Source: Allobosea sp. Tri-44 (GTDB taxonomy: Bacteria; Pseudomonadota; Alphaproteobacteria; Rhizobiales; Beijerinckiaceae). Taken from it: a stretch of DNA of 64,000 nt. The stretch's first letter is position 1; each line of letters starts with the position of its first letter. The translations under genes and the position numbers were made by a program. The DNA lies in assembly GCF_004123845.1 (NCBI RefSeq), contig NZ_NBDP01000019.1, forward strand, positions 520,398 to 584,397, given 5' to 3'. A model generated the notes under the pieces. It saw only the letters and a list, made by a program, of their open reading frames with translations, was not told the origin of the DNA and searched no databases. This document shows, one piece after another, positions 43,888-52,359 of this stretch.

Positions 43888-44064
43888 CACGGCTGACGGC
43901 AGGTCTCCTGGCTCGCGGGTCACCGCCTTTCACCGCCTTCCCAGGGCCGAGGTCCCAGTGGCATGTGGCGAAAGGCTCGCCGCTTACAGTTGCGGGGGCA
44001 GCCGCAGCATGAGATGGCGAACCATCCGCACTGCGTTCCCTTTTGATCCCGTGAGGGAACCGTC
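43888..44064 (-). promoter_or_regulatory. Cobalamin riboswitch upstream of btuB
   Basis: On the minus strand the leader has GGTTCCCTCACGGGA at its 5' side, then CGCAACTGTAAGCGGCGAG, GCCACATGCCACTGGGACC (the B12 box) and, further on, GAGCCAGGAGACCTGCCGTC. These are the diagnostic conserved pieces in the right order. The aptamer ends about 130 nt before the btuB ATG. In known systems adenosylcobalamin binding lowers expression of the uptake genes. Confidence 0.93.
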
Positions 44065-44129
44065 GCGTTCACGAGTAGGGCGGAAATGCGGCGGGGTCAA
44101 TTCACCTGCCGTCCTTGGCAACAAGGCGT

Positions 44130-44885
44130 CTATTCGGCCGCCTTGAGCGATCGTTTCCTACGGGCTTTGGCGGCTGGTTTCGGCGCGTCCGCATAGGGTG
44201 CAAGGATCGCCATGATGTCGCGCTCGCGTGGTTTGACCTGCGCCACGAGCGCCCGTTCCGCCACCGAATCGAGGTGGTGGTGCATCAGCTTCATCACGGT
44301 CTCGCCGTCGCCGCTTTCGAGCGCCTCGATCAGCAGGCGATGCTCGTTGATCGCGCATTCCGAGGAGTGAGGCCGGCTGTACAGGGACAGGATCAGGCAG
44401 CAGCGATAGGCGAGCTCGCTGACATAGCGGATGAGGATCGGGCTTTCCGTCATCTCAGCGAGCAGGATGTGGAACTCGGTCGCGAGCCGGATCGAGACGG
44501 GGGTGGCGCCGCCCCGCGCCGCATCCTCGGCATCGACATGGGCGCGCAGGGCCGCAAGCTGTGCCTTGCTCAGCCGGCCGGCGAGCTGGCGGACGACGAG
44601 GCGCTCCAGCTCGATGCGGATGTCGAAGGCGTCACGCGCCTCCTGCCAGCTCGGCGTGGCGACGACGGCACTGCGGTTGCGCCGCAGTTCGACCAGCCCT
44701 TCGGCGGCGAGCTGGCCGAGCGCATGGCGCGCGATGGTGCGGCTGACGCCGAAGCGCTCGCCGAGCGCATCTTCCGGCAGCGAGGCGCCGGGTTCGAGTG
44801 CCTGCTCGATGATCGCACGGCGCAGCGCCCGGCAGATCGTGCCGGCCTTGTCAGATGCGCCGCTTCCAGCCTCGTCGTGCGTCAT
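44130..44885 (-). CDS. GntR-family regulator, FCD (FadR-like) type
   Basis: 251 residues. The N-terminal winged helix reads ICRALRRAIIEQALEPGASL, then PEDALGERFGVSRTIARHAL and LAAEGLVELRRNRSAVV. The C-terminal helical FCD ligand domain contains IRIELERLVVRQLAG, ATEFHILLAEM and a histidine-bearing NEHRLLIEALESGD, HHHLDSVAERA, consistent with a metal site. The tail is basic. It is divergent from the AI-2E permease gene, and a palindrome in between is a plausible operator. The effector is unknown. Confidence 0.9.
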   Translation of the reverse strand: MTHDEAGSGASDKAGTICRALRRAIIEQALEPGASLPEDALGERFGVSRTIARHALGQLAAEGLVELRRNRSAVVATPSWQEARDAFDIRIELERLVVRQLAGRLSKAQLAALRAHVDAEDAARGGATPVSIRLATEFHILLAEMTESPILIRYVSELAYRCCLILSLYSRPHSSECAINEHRLLIEALESGDGETVMKLMHHHLDSVAERALVAQVKPRERDIMAILAPYADAPKPAAKARRKRSLKAAE

Positions 44886-45004
44886 CGCCGATAGCCCGTG
44901 GTTGCAGATCGGGTGGTCTTAGCGCCTGCGGCCTGGGGTTCGCAATGCGGCGATGGCGCCGGCGAGCCGAGAGCGGAACCGGACAGGCCCTCTCACGTTC
45001 TCAA

Positions 45005-45025
45005 GACCATCCGTATGGGATGGTC
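45005..45025. promoter_or_regulatory. Palindrome between GntR gene and AI-2E permease, possible operator
   Basis: GACCATCC and GGATGGTC form an 8-bp perfect inverted repeat around GTATG, ending 14 nt before the permease ATG at 45040. GntR dimers bind such palindromes, so this is a candidate site for the divergent regulator. Confidence 0.4.
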
Positions 45026-45039
45026 GGGGGGCTTCGCGC

Positions 45040-47427
45040 ATGACATTGACACCGCCTGATCGCCGAACGATGATGCCGCGGGAGGCGGAGAGCGGCGGCC
45101 TCGGTGAGGCCGGCAGCGCCGATATCGTCAAGGTGGCTGCGACACTCGTCTCTGCCGCGGTGATCATCGCCGCGCTCTATTACGGCCAGGACATCCTGAT
45201 CCCGCTGGCCTTCGCCTTCCTGATCGGCTTTGCGCTCAACCCGCCGGTGATGTGGCTGCGCCGGGGCGGCGTGCCCAAGGTAATCTCAATCATAGCGGTG
45301 ATGACGGTCGTGCTGGTGCTGCTGGCCGGGCTCTTCGTCGTGTTGGGCACGCAATTGCGCTCGCTCGGCGAGCAGCTGCCGACCTATCAATCGACCATCA
45401 ACAGCAAGTTCAATGATCTCAAGGCGCAGTTCAAGGCGCCTGGAATCTTCGACAGTGCGCTGAACGCGATTGCTTCTCTCCAGAAGGAGGTGGAGGCCGT
45501 GCAGGGCGCGACAGCGCAGCGCGTCGAGGTCGTGCCGGCGGCGGGCACTCAGATGCAGGTCGCTCTGGTCTGGCTCGGGCGCGCGCTCGAACCGCTGGCG
45601 ACGGCCGGCATCGTCCTCGTCTTTGTCGTGCTGGCCCTGCTCGACCGGAGCGACCTGCGCGATCGGCTGCTGCGCATCCTGGGCGGCAATCTGCACCGCT
45701 CGACCGACGCGATCGAGGATGCGGGCAGGCGCATCAGCCGATACCTGCTGATGCAGCTCGTCGTGAACGTCACTTTCGCCCTGCCACTGACGCTTGGATT
45801 GTGGTTGATCGGTGTGCCGGCAGCGCCGCTCTGGGGCGTCGTCGCGGCCGTGCTGCGCTTTGTTCCCTATGTCGGCGCGCTCATCTCGGCCGTCTTTCCG
45901 CTGGCGCTCGCCTTCGCCGTCGATCCCGGCTGGCACATGATGCTGTGGACGCTCGCTTTGATCGCGGGACTCGAGCTCGTCAGCAACAACATCGTCGAGC
46001 CGATGCTCTACGGAACCAGCACCGGGCTCTCGGCGATCTCGCTGATCGCGGCGGCGACGTTCTGGACCGCGCTGTGGGGCCCTGTCGGCCTGATCCTGTC
46101 GACGCCGCTGACGGTCTGCCTGCTGGTCCTCGGCAAGACCCTGCCGCAACTACAGTTCCTCGATACGCTGCTCGGCTCGGTGCCGGCCCTTGATCCGGCG
46201 ACCCGCATCTATCAGCGTCTGCTCGCCAATGACGTCGAGGAAGCGATCGAGATCGCCGAGGGCGAGATCGACACGCTCTCGGTGGTGCCCTTCTACGATG
46301 CGGTCGGCATCGCGGTTCTGCGCCTCGCCAGCGATGATTATGGCCGGCAGGCGACGGCAGCCCACCGGCTGCGCGTCGCCGAGGGAATGGACGCGCTGCT
46401 GGAGGAGCTGCGCGAGGAACATCCGGCTGCGGTCGTAACCGATTCTGCCCCGAAAGTGGTTTGTATCGGCGGCAAATGGGAGATCGATGCGATCGCCGCC
46501 GAAATGCTCGCCCACGCCCTCGGTCTTGAAGGAATTCCCGCGCAAACCCGCAGGGTCGTCCATGTTACGGCGAGCTCGGTCGCCAGGCTTGATCTCGATG
46601 GTGCGCCGGTCGTCTGCATCAACTATTTCAGCAGCGAGCCCGATAGCGCCGTCCGGCAGTTTTGCCGGCGATTGCGGCAGCGCTGGCCGGAGCTGGAGAT
46701 CGTCGTCGTTCTCTGGATGGTACCGGCTGAGGCGCTGGCGAACGATGCGCGCAAGGACATCGGAGCCGACGAGGTTGCGACCTCGATCAAGGAAGCCATC
46801 GGCCGGGTCCGGCGCATGCTGCCCGAGGTCGCGGGCGAGCCGACTGAAGCGGAGCCGCCGGCCAATGATGCCGAGCGTGTGGCAGCGCTCCACGGCACCG
46901 CCTTTCTCGATGAGGCGCTGCGCGACGATCTCGATGCGATCGCCAAGCGCGCGGCCGACGCCTTCGACGTCGATGTGGCGATGATCTCGGCGATCGACTC
47001 CGATCGGGAGGTCATCATCGGCCGCAGCAAGGAGCTGTCCGGCTTCGGTCGGGACGAGGTGGGCCGGCCCACCCTGCCGCGCCAGGCGGCGATCTGCGAC
47101 TATGTCGTGGCGGGTGGCGAGACCTTGATCGTGGCCGACACCGAGCGCGACGCGCGCTTCACCGATAATCCCGTCGCCAAGGCCTGGGGGCTTCGCTTCT
47201 ATGCCGGCGCGCCGCTGCGGACCGGCGATGGCCACGTTCTGGGCGCGTTATGCATCCTCGACCGCGATGCGCGCGCCCTCGAACCGCGCGAGCGCCAGCT
47301 GCTGGAGAAGCTGGCCGCCGACATCATCGAGACGATCAGCCGGAAAGACGCCGACCGCAGCTCGCAGCAGCAGGCGGAGGGCGACGCCGAAGCGAGTGCG
47401 ACGATCGGGCAGCAGGTTCCGAAGTGA
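45040..47427 (+). CDS. AI-2E family permease fused to Rossmann-like and GAF domains
   Basis: 795 residues from ATG 45040 with GGGGGG upstream; in-frame ATGs at 45070 are alternatives. Residues about 25-365 are an AI-2E family membrane domain with about eight helices (YYGQDILIPLAFAFLIGFAL, VLRFVPYVGALISAVFPLAL, LELVSNNIVEPMLYG). After a linker, residues about 470-600 form an alpha/beta unit (PKVVCIGGKWEIDAIAAEML, VVCINYFSSEPDSAVRQFC) resembling a cobalamin-binding fold but without the DxHxxG ligand motif. Residues about 630-770 are a GAF domain (QAAICDYVVAGGETLIVADT, FYAGAPLRTGDGHVLGALC). A transporter with a cytoplasmic sensor is unusual; the substrate is unknown. Confidence 0.85.
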   Translation: MTLTPPDRRTMMPREAESGGLGEAGSADIVKVAATLVSAAVIIAALYYGQDILIPLAFAFLIGFALNPPVMWLRRGGVPKVISIIAVMTVVLVLLAGLFVVLGTQLRSLGEQLPTYQSTINSKFNDLKAQFKAPGIFDSALNAIASLQKEVEAVQGATAQRVEVVPAAGTQMQVALVWLGRALEPLATAGIVLVFVVLALLDRSDLRDRLLRILGGNLHRSTDAIEDAGRRISRYLLMQLVVNVTFALPLTLGLWLIGVPAAPLWGVVAAVLRFVPYVGALISAVFPLALAFAVDPGWHMMLWTLALIAGLELVSNNIVEPMLYGTSTGLSAISLIAAATFWTALWGPVGLILSTPLTVCLLVLGKTLPQLQFLDTLLGSVPALDPATRIYQRLLANDVEEAIEIAEGEIDTLSVVPFYDAVGIAVLRLASDDYGRQATAAHRLRVAEGMDALLEELREEHPAAVVTDSAPKVVCIGGKWEIDAIAAEMLAHALGLEGIPAQTRRVVHVTASSVARLDLDGAPVVCINYFSSEPDSAVRQFCRRLRQRWPELEIVVVLWMVPAEALANDARKDIGADEVATSIKEAIGRVRRMLPEVAGEPTEAEPPANDAERVAALHGTAFLDEALRDDLDAIAKRAADAFDVDVAMISAIDSDREVIIGRSKELSGFGRDEVGRPTLPRQAAICDYVVAGGETLIVADTERDARFTDNPVAKAWGLRFYAGAPLRTGDGHVLGALCILDRDARALEPRERQLLEKLAADIIETISRKDADRSSQQQAEGDAEASATIGQQVPK

Positions 47428-47443
47428 AGCTTCGCGGTACCGC

Positions 47444-48340
47444 TCAGAAGCTGTAGGCGGCTTTCACCTTGACCAGATGCTGGCTGAAATTGGTGATGTC
47501 GAGATCGCCCGGCACGTCCTTGGCCTTGCCGGCGATCTGGACATTGTAGGCCGCCGAGATGGCAAATTGCTTGGTCGCCTGCCAGAAGATGCCGGGCCCG
47601 GCGAAGGTGGCGTAGCCGGCGTCCTTGCCGAAGCCGAGCTCGTTGTGGCGGCGTTGATGGCGGACTTCGCCGCTGAGATAGAGCCCGTCGATCAGCTGCC
47701 AGGCGAGCGAGCCGCCGACCGTGAAGGTCGAGGAGCGCAGATAAGGGCTGGGGCCGGTCCAGGTCAGGTCGTGCGAGAGGTTGAGCGCGGCGTAGAGCTT
47801 GCCGGAGACCAGCGTCTTGTCGGCGAAGATGCGGATGCCGGTATTGTATGTGGTGAAGTTGCCGGCGCCGGTCGGGTCGAGGCGGTTGAAGCTGGGATCG
47901 ACGACGACGGTCAGGCCGATGCCGTGCAGGTCGCGGCCGAGCAGGCGGTACTTCATCTCGACGCCGGCGCCGAAGCTGCGGCTGTCGGCGCCCGTGCCGG
48001 CGATGGTGGCGTCGGTATAGCCGCCGAGCAGATAGGGGCCGATCTCGAAGCAGGGAAAGAGGCCGTAGGAGCCCTGGAGCTGGAGGCCGTGCGCCGCCTG
48101 GCGGCCGTCGCGGACACCGAAGCCGCCGCCATAGGTCAGGCTTGCGCCGAAGGAGCCGACCTCGGCGACATCCGAGCCCGTCGTGAAGCCGAAGGCGTCG
48201 GTCGGGATGCCCTCGCTTTCGGTGCAGGCGGAGAGCACTGGCGGTGCTGCCGGGGCGCCTTTGCGGGAGGGAAGATCGGCAGCGAAAGCGGGCGAGAGCA
48301 GGCCCGAGACGGCAAGGGCGAAGGCGGCGGGCTTGAGCAT
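47444..48340 (-). CDS. Outer-membrane beta-barrel protein
   Basis: 298 residues from ATG 48340, with AGGATCG upstream. Clear signal peptide ending FAADLPSRKGAP, a start seen in many Rhizobiales outer-membrane proteins. The mature part alternates hydrophobic and polar residues with many glycines and aromatics (FGASLTYGGGFGVRDG, SFGAGVEMKYRLLG, LYAALNLSHDLTW) and ends AAYSF, an aromatic C-terminus as in BAM substrates. It converges on the AI-2E gene with a 16-nt gap. No specific pore or enzyme family recognised. Confidence 0.75.
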   Translation of the reverse strand: MLKPAAFALAVSGLLSPAFAADLPSRKGAPAAPPVLSACTESEGIPTDAFGFTTGSDVAEVGSFGASLTYGGGFGVRDGRQAAHGLQLQGSYGLFPCFEIGPYLLGGYTDATIAGTGADSRSFGAGVEMKYRLLGRDLHGIGLTVVVDPSFNRLDPTGAGNFTTYNTGIRIFADKTLVSGKLYAALNLSHDLTWTGPSPYLRSSTFTVGGSLAWQLIDGLYLSGEVRHQRRHNELGFGKDAGYATFAGPGIFWQATKQFAISAAYNVQIAGKAKDVPGDLDITNFSQHLVKVKAAYSF

Positions 48341-48456
48341 GGTTGGCGATCCTGTTGACGAACCCACCCTACGCAAATGCGAATGAGTCGCAATATGGAA
48401 TCATCGATCACGGGATCATGACGTTACAATGTTGCGGATGCGCAACAGCAAGCGGC

Positions 48457-49032
48457 TCAGCCGTGAGAGCTCAGGGTACGCAGACGCGCGAATGCCACCG
48501 GCGCAATCTCGGCCAGCGTGGCGATCGGCTTCCAGGCGGCGGCGTGGACCTCTTCTTCCTGGGCAGTCAGCGGCAAAGCCGGGTCGGCGATGAAGAGATA
48601 TTGCAGGTCGTGATGGATATGCGGCGGCTCGTTCCGGCGCGGATTGCCCGGCACCTCGTGGCTGTCGATGGCGAAGGGTAGGTCGCCGCTGCGGTGCCAG
48701 GAGTGCAGCGCCGGGCTGGCGACGCCCGTCTCCTCGACCGCCTCGCGCAGCGCCGATTCGTGGAAGGACGCAGCCGGTTCGTAATGGCCGCCGGGCTGGA
48801 GCCAGCGGCCGATCACGACATGGTCGATCAGCAGAATCTGCGCATGGTCGGGCGAGAGCACGAAGGCGCTGGTGGTGACATGGCCCGGCATGGTCTCGCG
48901 CCGGTCGAGCGCGTGACGTTCGGCCATCTGCCAGCGCAGCAGCGCCAGCCGCTCGCGCGGGCCGGCGACTTCGGCGAGATAGCGGGAGACGATGGAATCG
49001 AGGCGCGCAAGAAAGCTCATGGCCTTGCGCAT
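48457..49032 (-). CDS. Nudix hydrolase with an altered Nudix box
   Basis: 191 residues. The Nudix segment is GGHYEPAASFHESALREAVEETGV: the REAVEETGV core with its catalytic glutamates is intact, but the upstream glutamate of the consensus G-x5-E-x7-REUxEExGU is alanine. A hydrophobic strand (AFVLSPDHAQILLIDHVV) and LQYLFIADPALPL complete the fold. Nudix enzymes cleave nucleoside diphosphates linked to another group; the substrate cannot be predicted. It is followed 41 nt downstream by the DUF3616 gene on the same strand. Confidence 0.85.
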   Translation of the reverse strand: MRKAMSFLARLDSIVSRYLAEVAGPRERLALLRWQMAERHALDRRETMPGHVTTSAFVLSPDHAQILLIDHVVIGRWLQPGGHYEPAASFHESALREAVEETGVASPALHSWHRSGDLPFAIDSHEVPGNPRRNEPPHIHHDLQYLFIADPALPLTAQEEEVHAAAWKPIATLAEIAPVAFARLRTLSSHG

Positions 49033-49073
49033 CGCATGTCCGGCAGCGGCCGGGAAGGCCGCCCGGCCGCGCC

Positions 49074-50102
49074 TCAGCGCAGCTTCAGCCGGTACTCCTC
49101 GAACTCACCGTTCTTCACCCCGTCATAGCCGACGATGACGCGCAGCTCATCGCGTTCCTCGGTGAGGACGGTGAGTGCCTCGGCCTTGGCATTCTTGCGC
49201 TGGCGCAGCTCGCCGAGCTCGCGGGCGGCAGTCGGATCGGCCGGATCGAGCAGGAGGATCGCATAGGGCACCTCCTGTTCCTGCGCCGGTCCGACGAGGA
49301 CGAGCAGGCGGCCATCCGCCAGTGGAGCGAGATCGCGCACGCCGCGCTGCGCGCCGGCCGGAACGGCAAGGAGCTGCGGAGGTGTCGCCGCCGGCCCGCT
49401 GCCCGGCTTGAACAGCTCGGTGACGCTGCCGCCGACGAGGAAGGCGCGGCCGCCCAGCGAGGGGGCGCGCAGGCCGAGCCAGAGCCGGTCGCCGACCACG
49501 GCGAGGCCTTCGATGTTGAGCCCGTTGGTTTCGGCGTCGAGCGGCTTGCCGAGATAGGGCGCGACCTCGCTGGCGGCGCCGAGAAGATCGGAGACACGCC
49601 AACTCAGCTCGGGAGTACCGGCCGGGCCGTTACCGGCTCCGATGCGCGCCAGCAGGAAGGAAGAGGGGCGGTATTCGCCGCCATGGCGCGAGCAGCCATG
49701 TGAGCCCACGATATAGAAGGAGCGGTCGGCATAGGCGATGCCCTCGCCGTCGAACTCGCCGAAGCCGCCTTGCCTGGGGCAGCCGATCGCGGGCTGGCGT
49801 CCGCTTGCGGCGGGGGTGGTGTCGCCGATGAGCGGCTGGGCGCGCTCGGGCCGGATCGTCTTTTGCGTCAAGGTCGCGAACTGGGCCGCCTTGCTCTCGT
49901 CGTTGACGACGAGGCAGCGCCATTCTCCGCCGGCCGGCGGGCGGCAGGCGATGCCGCTGATGTCCTTGGCGGCCTTGCCCTTCTTGCCGGCGAAATCGGA
50001 AGTAGCCTCGATCCGGCGCTCCGGCTTCAGCGGCTCGGCGCGGGCGGGGCCGACGGTAAGCAAGGCGAGGGCACAAAGGGCAGGCAGAGTGGCAAGCCGC
50101 AT
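49074..50102 (-). CDS. Exported DUF3616-type protein
   Basis: 342 residues from ATG 50102, with GGAG upstream; the long upstream extension of the frame is not protein-like. Signal peptide MRLATLPALCALALLTVGPARA. The mature protein has the layout of DUF3616 beta-propellers: KDISGIACRP, CLVVNDESKAAQFA, GEFDGEGIAYADRSFYIVGS, TNGLNIEGLAVVGDRLWLGL, RGVRDLAPLADGRLLVLVG and the terminal IVGYDGVKNGEFEEYRL. The role is unknown, presumably in the periplasm. Confidence 0.8.
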   Translation of the reverse strand: MRLATLPALCALALLTVGPARAEPLKPERRIEATSDFAGKKGKAAKDISGIACRPPAGGEWRCLVVNDESKAAQFATLTQKTIRPERAQPLIGDTTPAASGRQPAIGCPRQGGFGEFDGEGIAYADRSFYIVGSHGCSRHGGEYRPSSFLLARIGAGNGPAGTPELSWRVSDLLGAASEVAPYLGKPLDAETNGLNIEGLAVVGDRLWLGLRAPSLGGRAFLVGGSVTELFKPGSGPAATPPQLLAVPAGAQRGVRDLAPLADGRLLVLVGPAQEQEVPYAILLLDPADPTAARELGELRQRKNAKAEALTVLTEERDELRVIVGYDGVKNGEFEEYRLKLR

Positions 50103-50911
50103 GGTCTTGCTCCGGTGGAAAGAGGCGAGATAGGCGTGGAGGCCGCAAGTTACAAAGGCCGGGGTGCCAATTCTTGCTCCGGGCAAGGACATCGCGTTGC
50201 AGAAGCTCTCCTCCTTCCGTGAGATCGATGTGGGGAATCTCGCCGCAAAACCCTCTCCTTCCAGGAGAGGGGTTCCCCGCGCTTCTCGCACCCAAGCCAA
50301 ATCCCCGCCCGCAGGCTCATCCCGCGGGCGTTGTGCATATGAGGGGCAGCGGAGCGCCGCGAGGCGCGTTTGGTATTCCGCTTCCATTGAGCCAGGAAGC
50401 GGCGCGGACGGGTTGAGCCACCATCCGCACGCCCCGTGGCGCTCCGCCATCGGCGATTTTAAAGCTCCGGGCCGCGCTTCTGTCCCGCCGGTGTCAGCCG
50501 GCGCGGTCTAGCGAGCTCCTCGCGCAGGGGCCGTAGTACCCCACGCAGACAAGCTTGCGCAGTCTGCGAGTCTCAAAGTGGAAGACGCCGCCGCAGGCGG
50601 CGGCTTTGGTCGGTTCCCGAAGCCTCCCGGGAGCGAGGCGCAACCCTCGCCCGCAGGCGCCGCACCCACCCCACCAAACGACATGCCTCCGGATGGCCGC
50701 GCCTCGGGGATGGGATGCGGGCGAGTATACGGGGAGTTTGGAGGGCGGGGATAAGGTTGATGACTATCCCCGCCAGCGTTTTGAACGTCAGATTCCGACC
50801 ACACCGGACGTGCATCACATCCGCTTTTGAGGGGGCAAGCCGTAACGCCCTAACGCTGCCGTCAGGATCGGCCGACGTTAGGCAGGCAATGCATCATGTT
50901 CGCGCTCCGTC
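50103..50911. other. GC-rich intergenic region with hairpins, no gene recognised
   Basis: About 0.8 kb between the DUF3616 gene and the HxlR gene. Frames here are arginine- and proline-rich without start signals. It contains the hairpin CCCTCTCCT/AGGAGAGGG (50251-50271) and several GC-rich palindromes such as GCCGCCGC-AG-GCGGCGGC near 50588-50605. This looks like repeat-type spacer rather than coding DNA. Confidence 0.5.
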
Positions 50912-51355
50912 TCAGGCAGCGCTTCCCGCAGGCGGGACAATGCGAATCGGACGTGTTCCGATCGGAGCGCCAGTCGCACGGTCGATGGTTACGGGATCGA
51001 TCTCCGTCCCGGTCTCGGCGTCGAAAAACCGGGTTACACCGTCACTGCTACGGTGCTTTCGCCCCCACGCACCGATCGCGAATAATACTGGCAGGAAGTC
51101 CAGACCCGCTGCGCTCAGCACGTATTCCTCCCGCGGCGGCCGCTCGGAGTAGCGGCGCTTTTCCAGAAGCCCATCCTCCGTCAAGGCCGCGAGCCGGCGC
51201 GTCAGGATCGTCGGGGCGATGCCGAGGCTTTTCCGGAACTCGTCAAAGCGGGTGAGCCCGGCATGGGCGTCCCGCATGATCAGCATGCTCCATGCGTCCC
51301 CCACCAGCGCGAGGCTGCGGGCGATCAGGCATGGCTGGTCGGAGAGGTTCTGCAT
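50912..51355 (-). CDS. HxlR-family transcriptional regulator
   Basis: 147 residues. The HxlR signature is clear: PCLIARSLALVGDAWSMLIM, then RDAHAGLTRFDEFRKSLGIA and PTILTRRLAALTEDGLLEKR with the wing RYSERPPREEYVLSAAG. HxlR proteins are small winged-helix dimers controlling adjacent oxidoreductase genes, often in response to redox or electrophile stress. It is divergent from an SDR gene followed by an MDR gene, with 89 bp between starts, and direct repeats there are candidate binding sites. Confidence 0.93.
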   Translation of the reverse strand: MQNLSDQPCLIARSLALVGDAWSMLIMRDAHAGLTRFDEFRKSLGIAPTILTRRLAALTEDGLLEKRRYSERPPREEYVLSAAGLDFLPVLFAIGAWGRKHRSSDGVTRFFDAETGTEIDPVTIDRATGAPIGTRPIRIVPPAGSAA

Positions 51356-51368
51356 GTCGATATCGTTT

Positions 51369-51400
51369 TGATAGTGACTTCGTATCGAAATGATAGTAAC
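51369..51400. promoter_or_regulatory. Direct repeats in the HxlR-SDR spacer, candidate operator
   Basis: TGATAGTGAC (51369-51378) and TGATAGTAAC (51391-51400) are 22 bp apart, two helical turns, in the 89-bp divergent spacer. This placing suits a dimeric winged-helix regulator such as the HxlR protein. Confidence 0.45.
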
Positions 51401-51444
51401 ACGGTGCTCGTCGATGTTCCATGACGGAATGAAAGCAGAGACCG

Positions 51445-52260
51445 ATGAGCAAGACAGAACGCGGCGTCGCCCTGGTCACTGGTGCCTCCTCCGGCATTGG
51501 GCTGGCGACGGCGGGAGCGCTCCGGCGCAATGGCTACCGGGTGTTCGGAACCAGCCGGAAGGCGATGGCCGAAAGCTCGGACGGTATCGATATGCTGGTC
51601 TGCGACGTCACCGACGAAGAATCCGTGCGGCAGACGGTCGATGAGGTTTTGAGCCGCGCCGGACGGATCGATCTCCTCATCAACAATGCCGGCCTCGGCC
51701 TTTTAGGCGGCGCTGAAGAGTCTTCGGCTTCCCAGGCCCAGGCACTGTTCGATGTGAACGTCTTCGGCGTCGTGCGTCTGACGAACGCGGTCCTGCCTGC
51801 TATGAGACGCCAGCGAACGGGCCGGATCATCAACATGAGCTCCATTCTCGGGCTCATTCCTGCTCCCTTCAATGCCCTCTATGCCTCGACCAAACACGCG
51901 ATCGAGGGTTACTCGGAATCGCTCGACCACGAGGTGCGAACGCAGGGCATCCGCGTCGTACTGGTGGAGCCGGGCGTCACCCGCACGTCCTTCGAGGAGA
52001 ACATCACGCGGGCGGATCAGCCGCTTCCCCTTTACGACGCTGTCCGTGCCGACGCGGAGAAGCTGATGCGCGAGATCGTCGAGACGGGAGATGCACCGGA
52101 AGTGGTTGCCGACACGGTGGTCAAGGCGGCCAACACGGCAACACCCAGGAGACGTTATACCGCAGGAAAGGCGGCGAGGCAGGTTCGCTTCATGCGCCGC
52201 TTCTTGCCCGAGTCGCTGGTCGACAAGAGTCTTCGGAAGTTCAACAGGCTCCCTGCCTGA
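51445..52260 (+). CDS. SDR-family oxidoreductase
   Basis: 271 residues. Rossmann motif TGASSGIG near residue 13, LINNAGLG (the NNAG motif), the catalytic serine in IINMSSILG and YASTKHAIEGY with the catalytic Tyr and Lys. This is the classical short-chain dehydrogenase arrangement, using NAD(P)H on a carbonyl or alcohol. The substrate is unknown. It is divergent from the HxlR regulator and followed after 99 nt by an MDR-type reductase, so the two are probably co-regulated in electrophile or redox stress. Confidence 0.92.
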   Translation: MSKTERGVALVTGASSGIGLATAGALRRNGYRVFGTSRKAMAESSDGIDMLVCDVTDEESVRQTVDEVLSRAGRIDLLINNAGLGLLGGAEESSASQAQALFDVNVFGVVRLTNAVLPAMRRQRTGRIINMSSILGLIPAPFNALYASTKHAIEGYSESLDHEVRTQGIRVVLVEPGVTRTSFEENITRADQPLPLYDAVRADAEKLMREIVETGDAPEVVADTVVKAANTATPRRRYTAGKAARQVRFMRRFLPESLVDKSLRKFNRLPA

Positions 52261-52359
52261 GCGCGGGGTCGTCTGCAGATTTGGCAGCGCCAGGGTTAAG
52301 CGGCGGGATCGACGGTACGGCTGCTCGGCCCAGTAAAAACCTCTCAGAAAAAGAACCTC

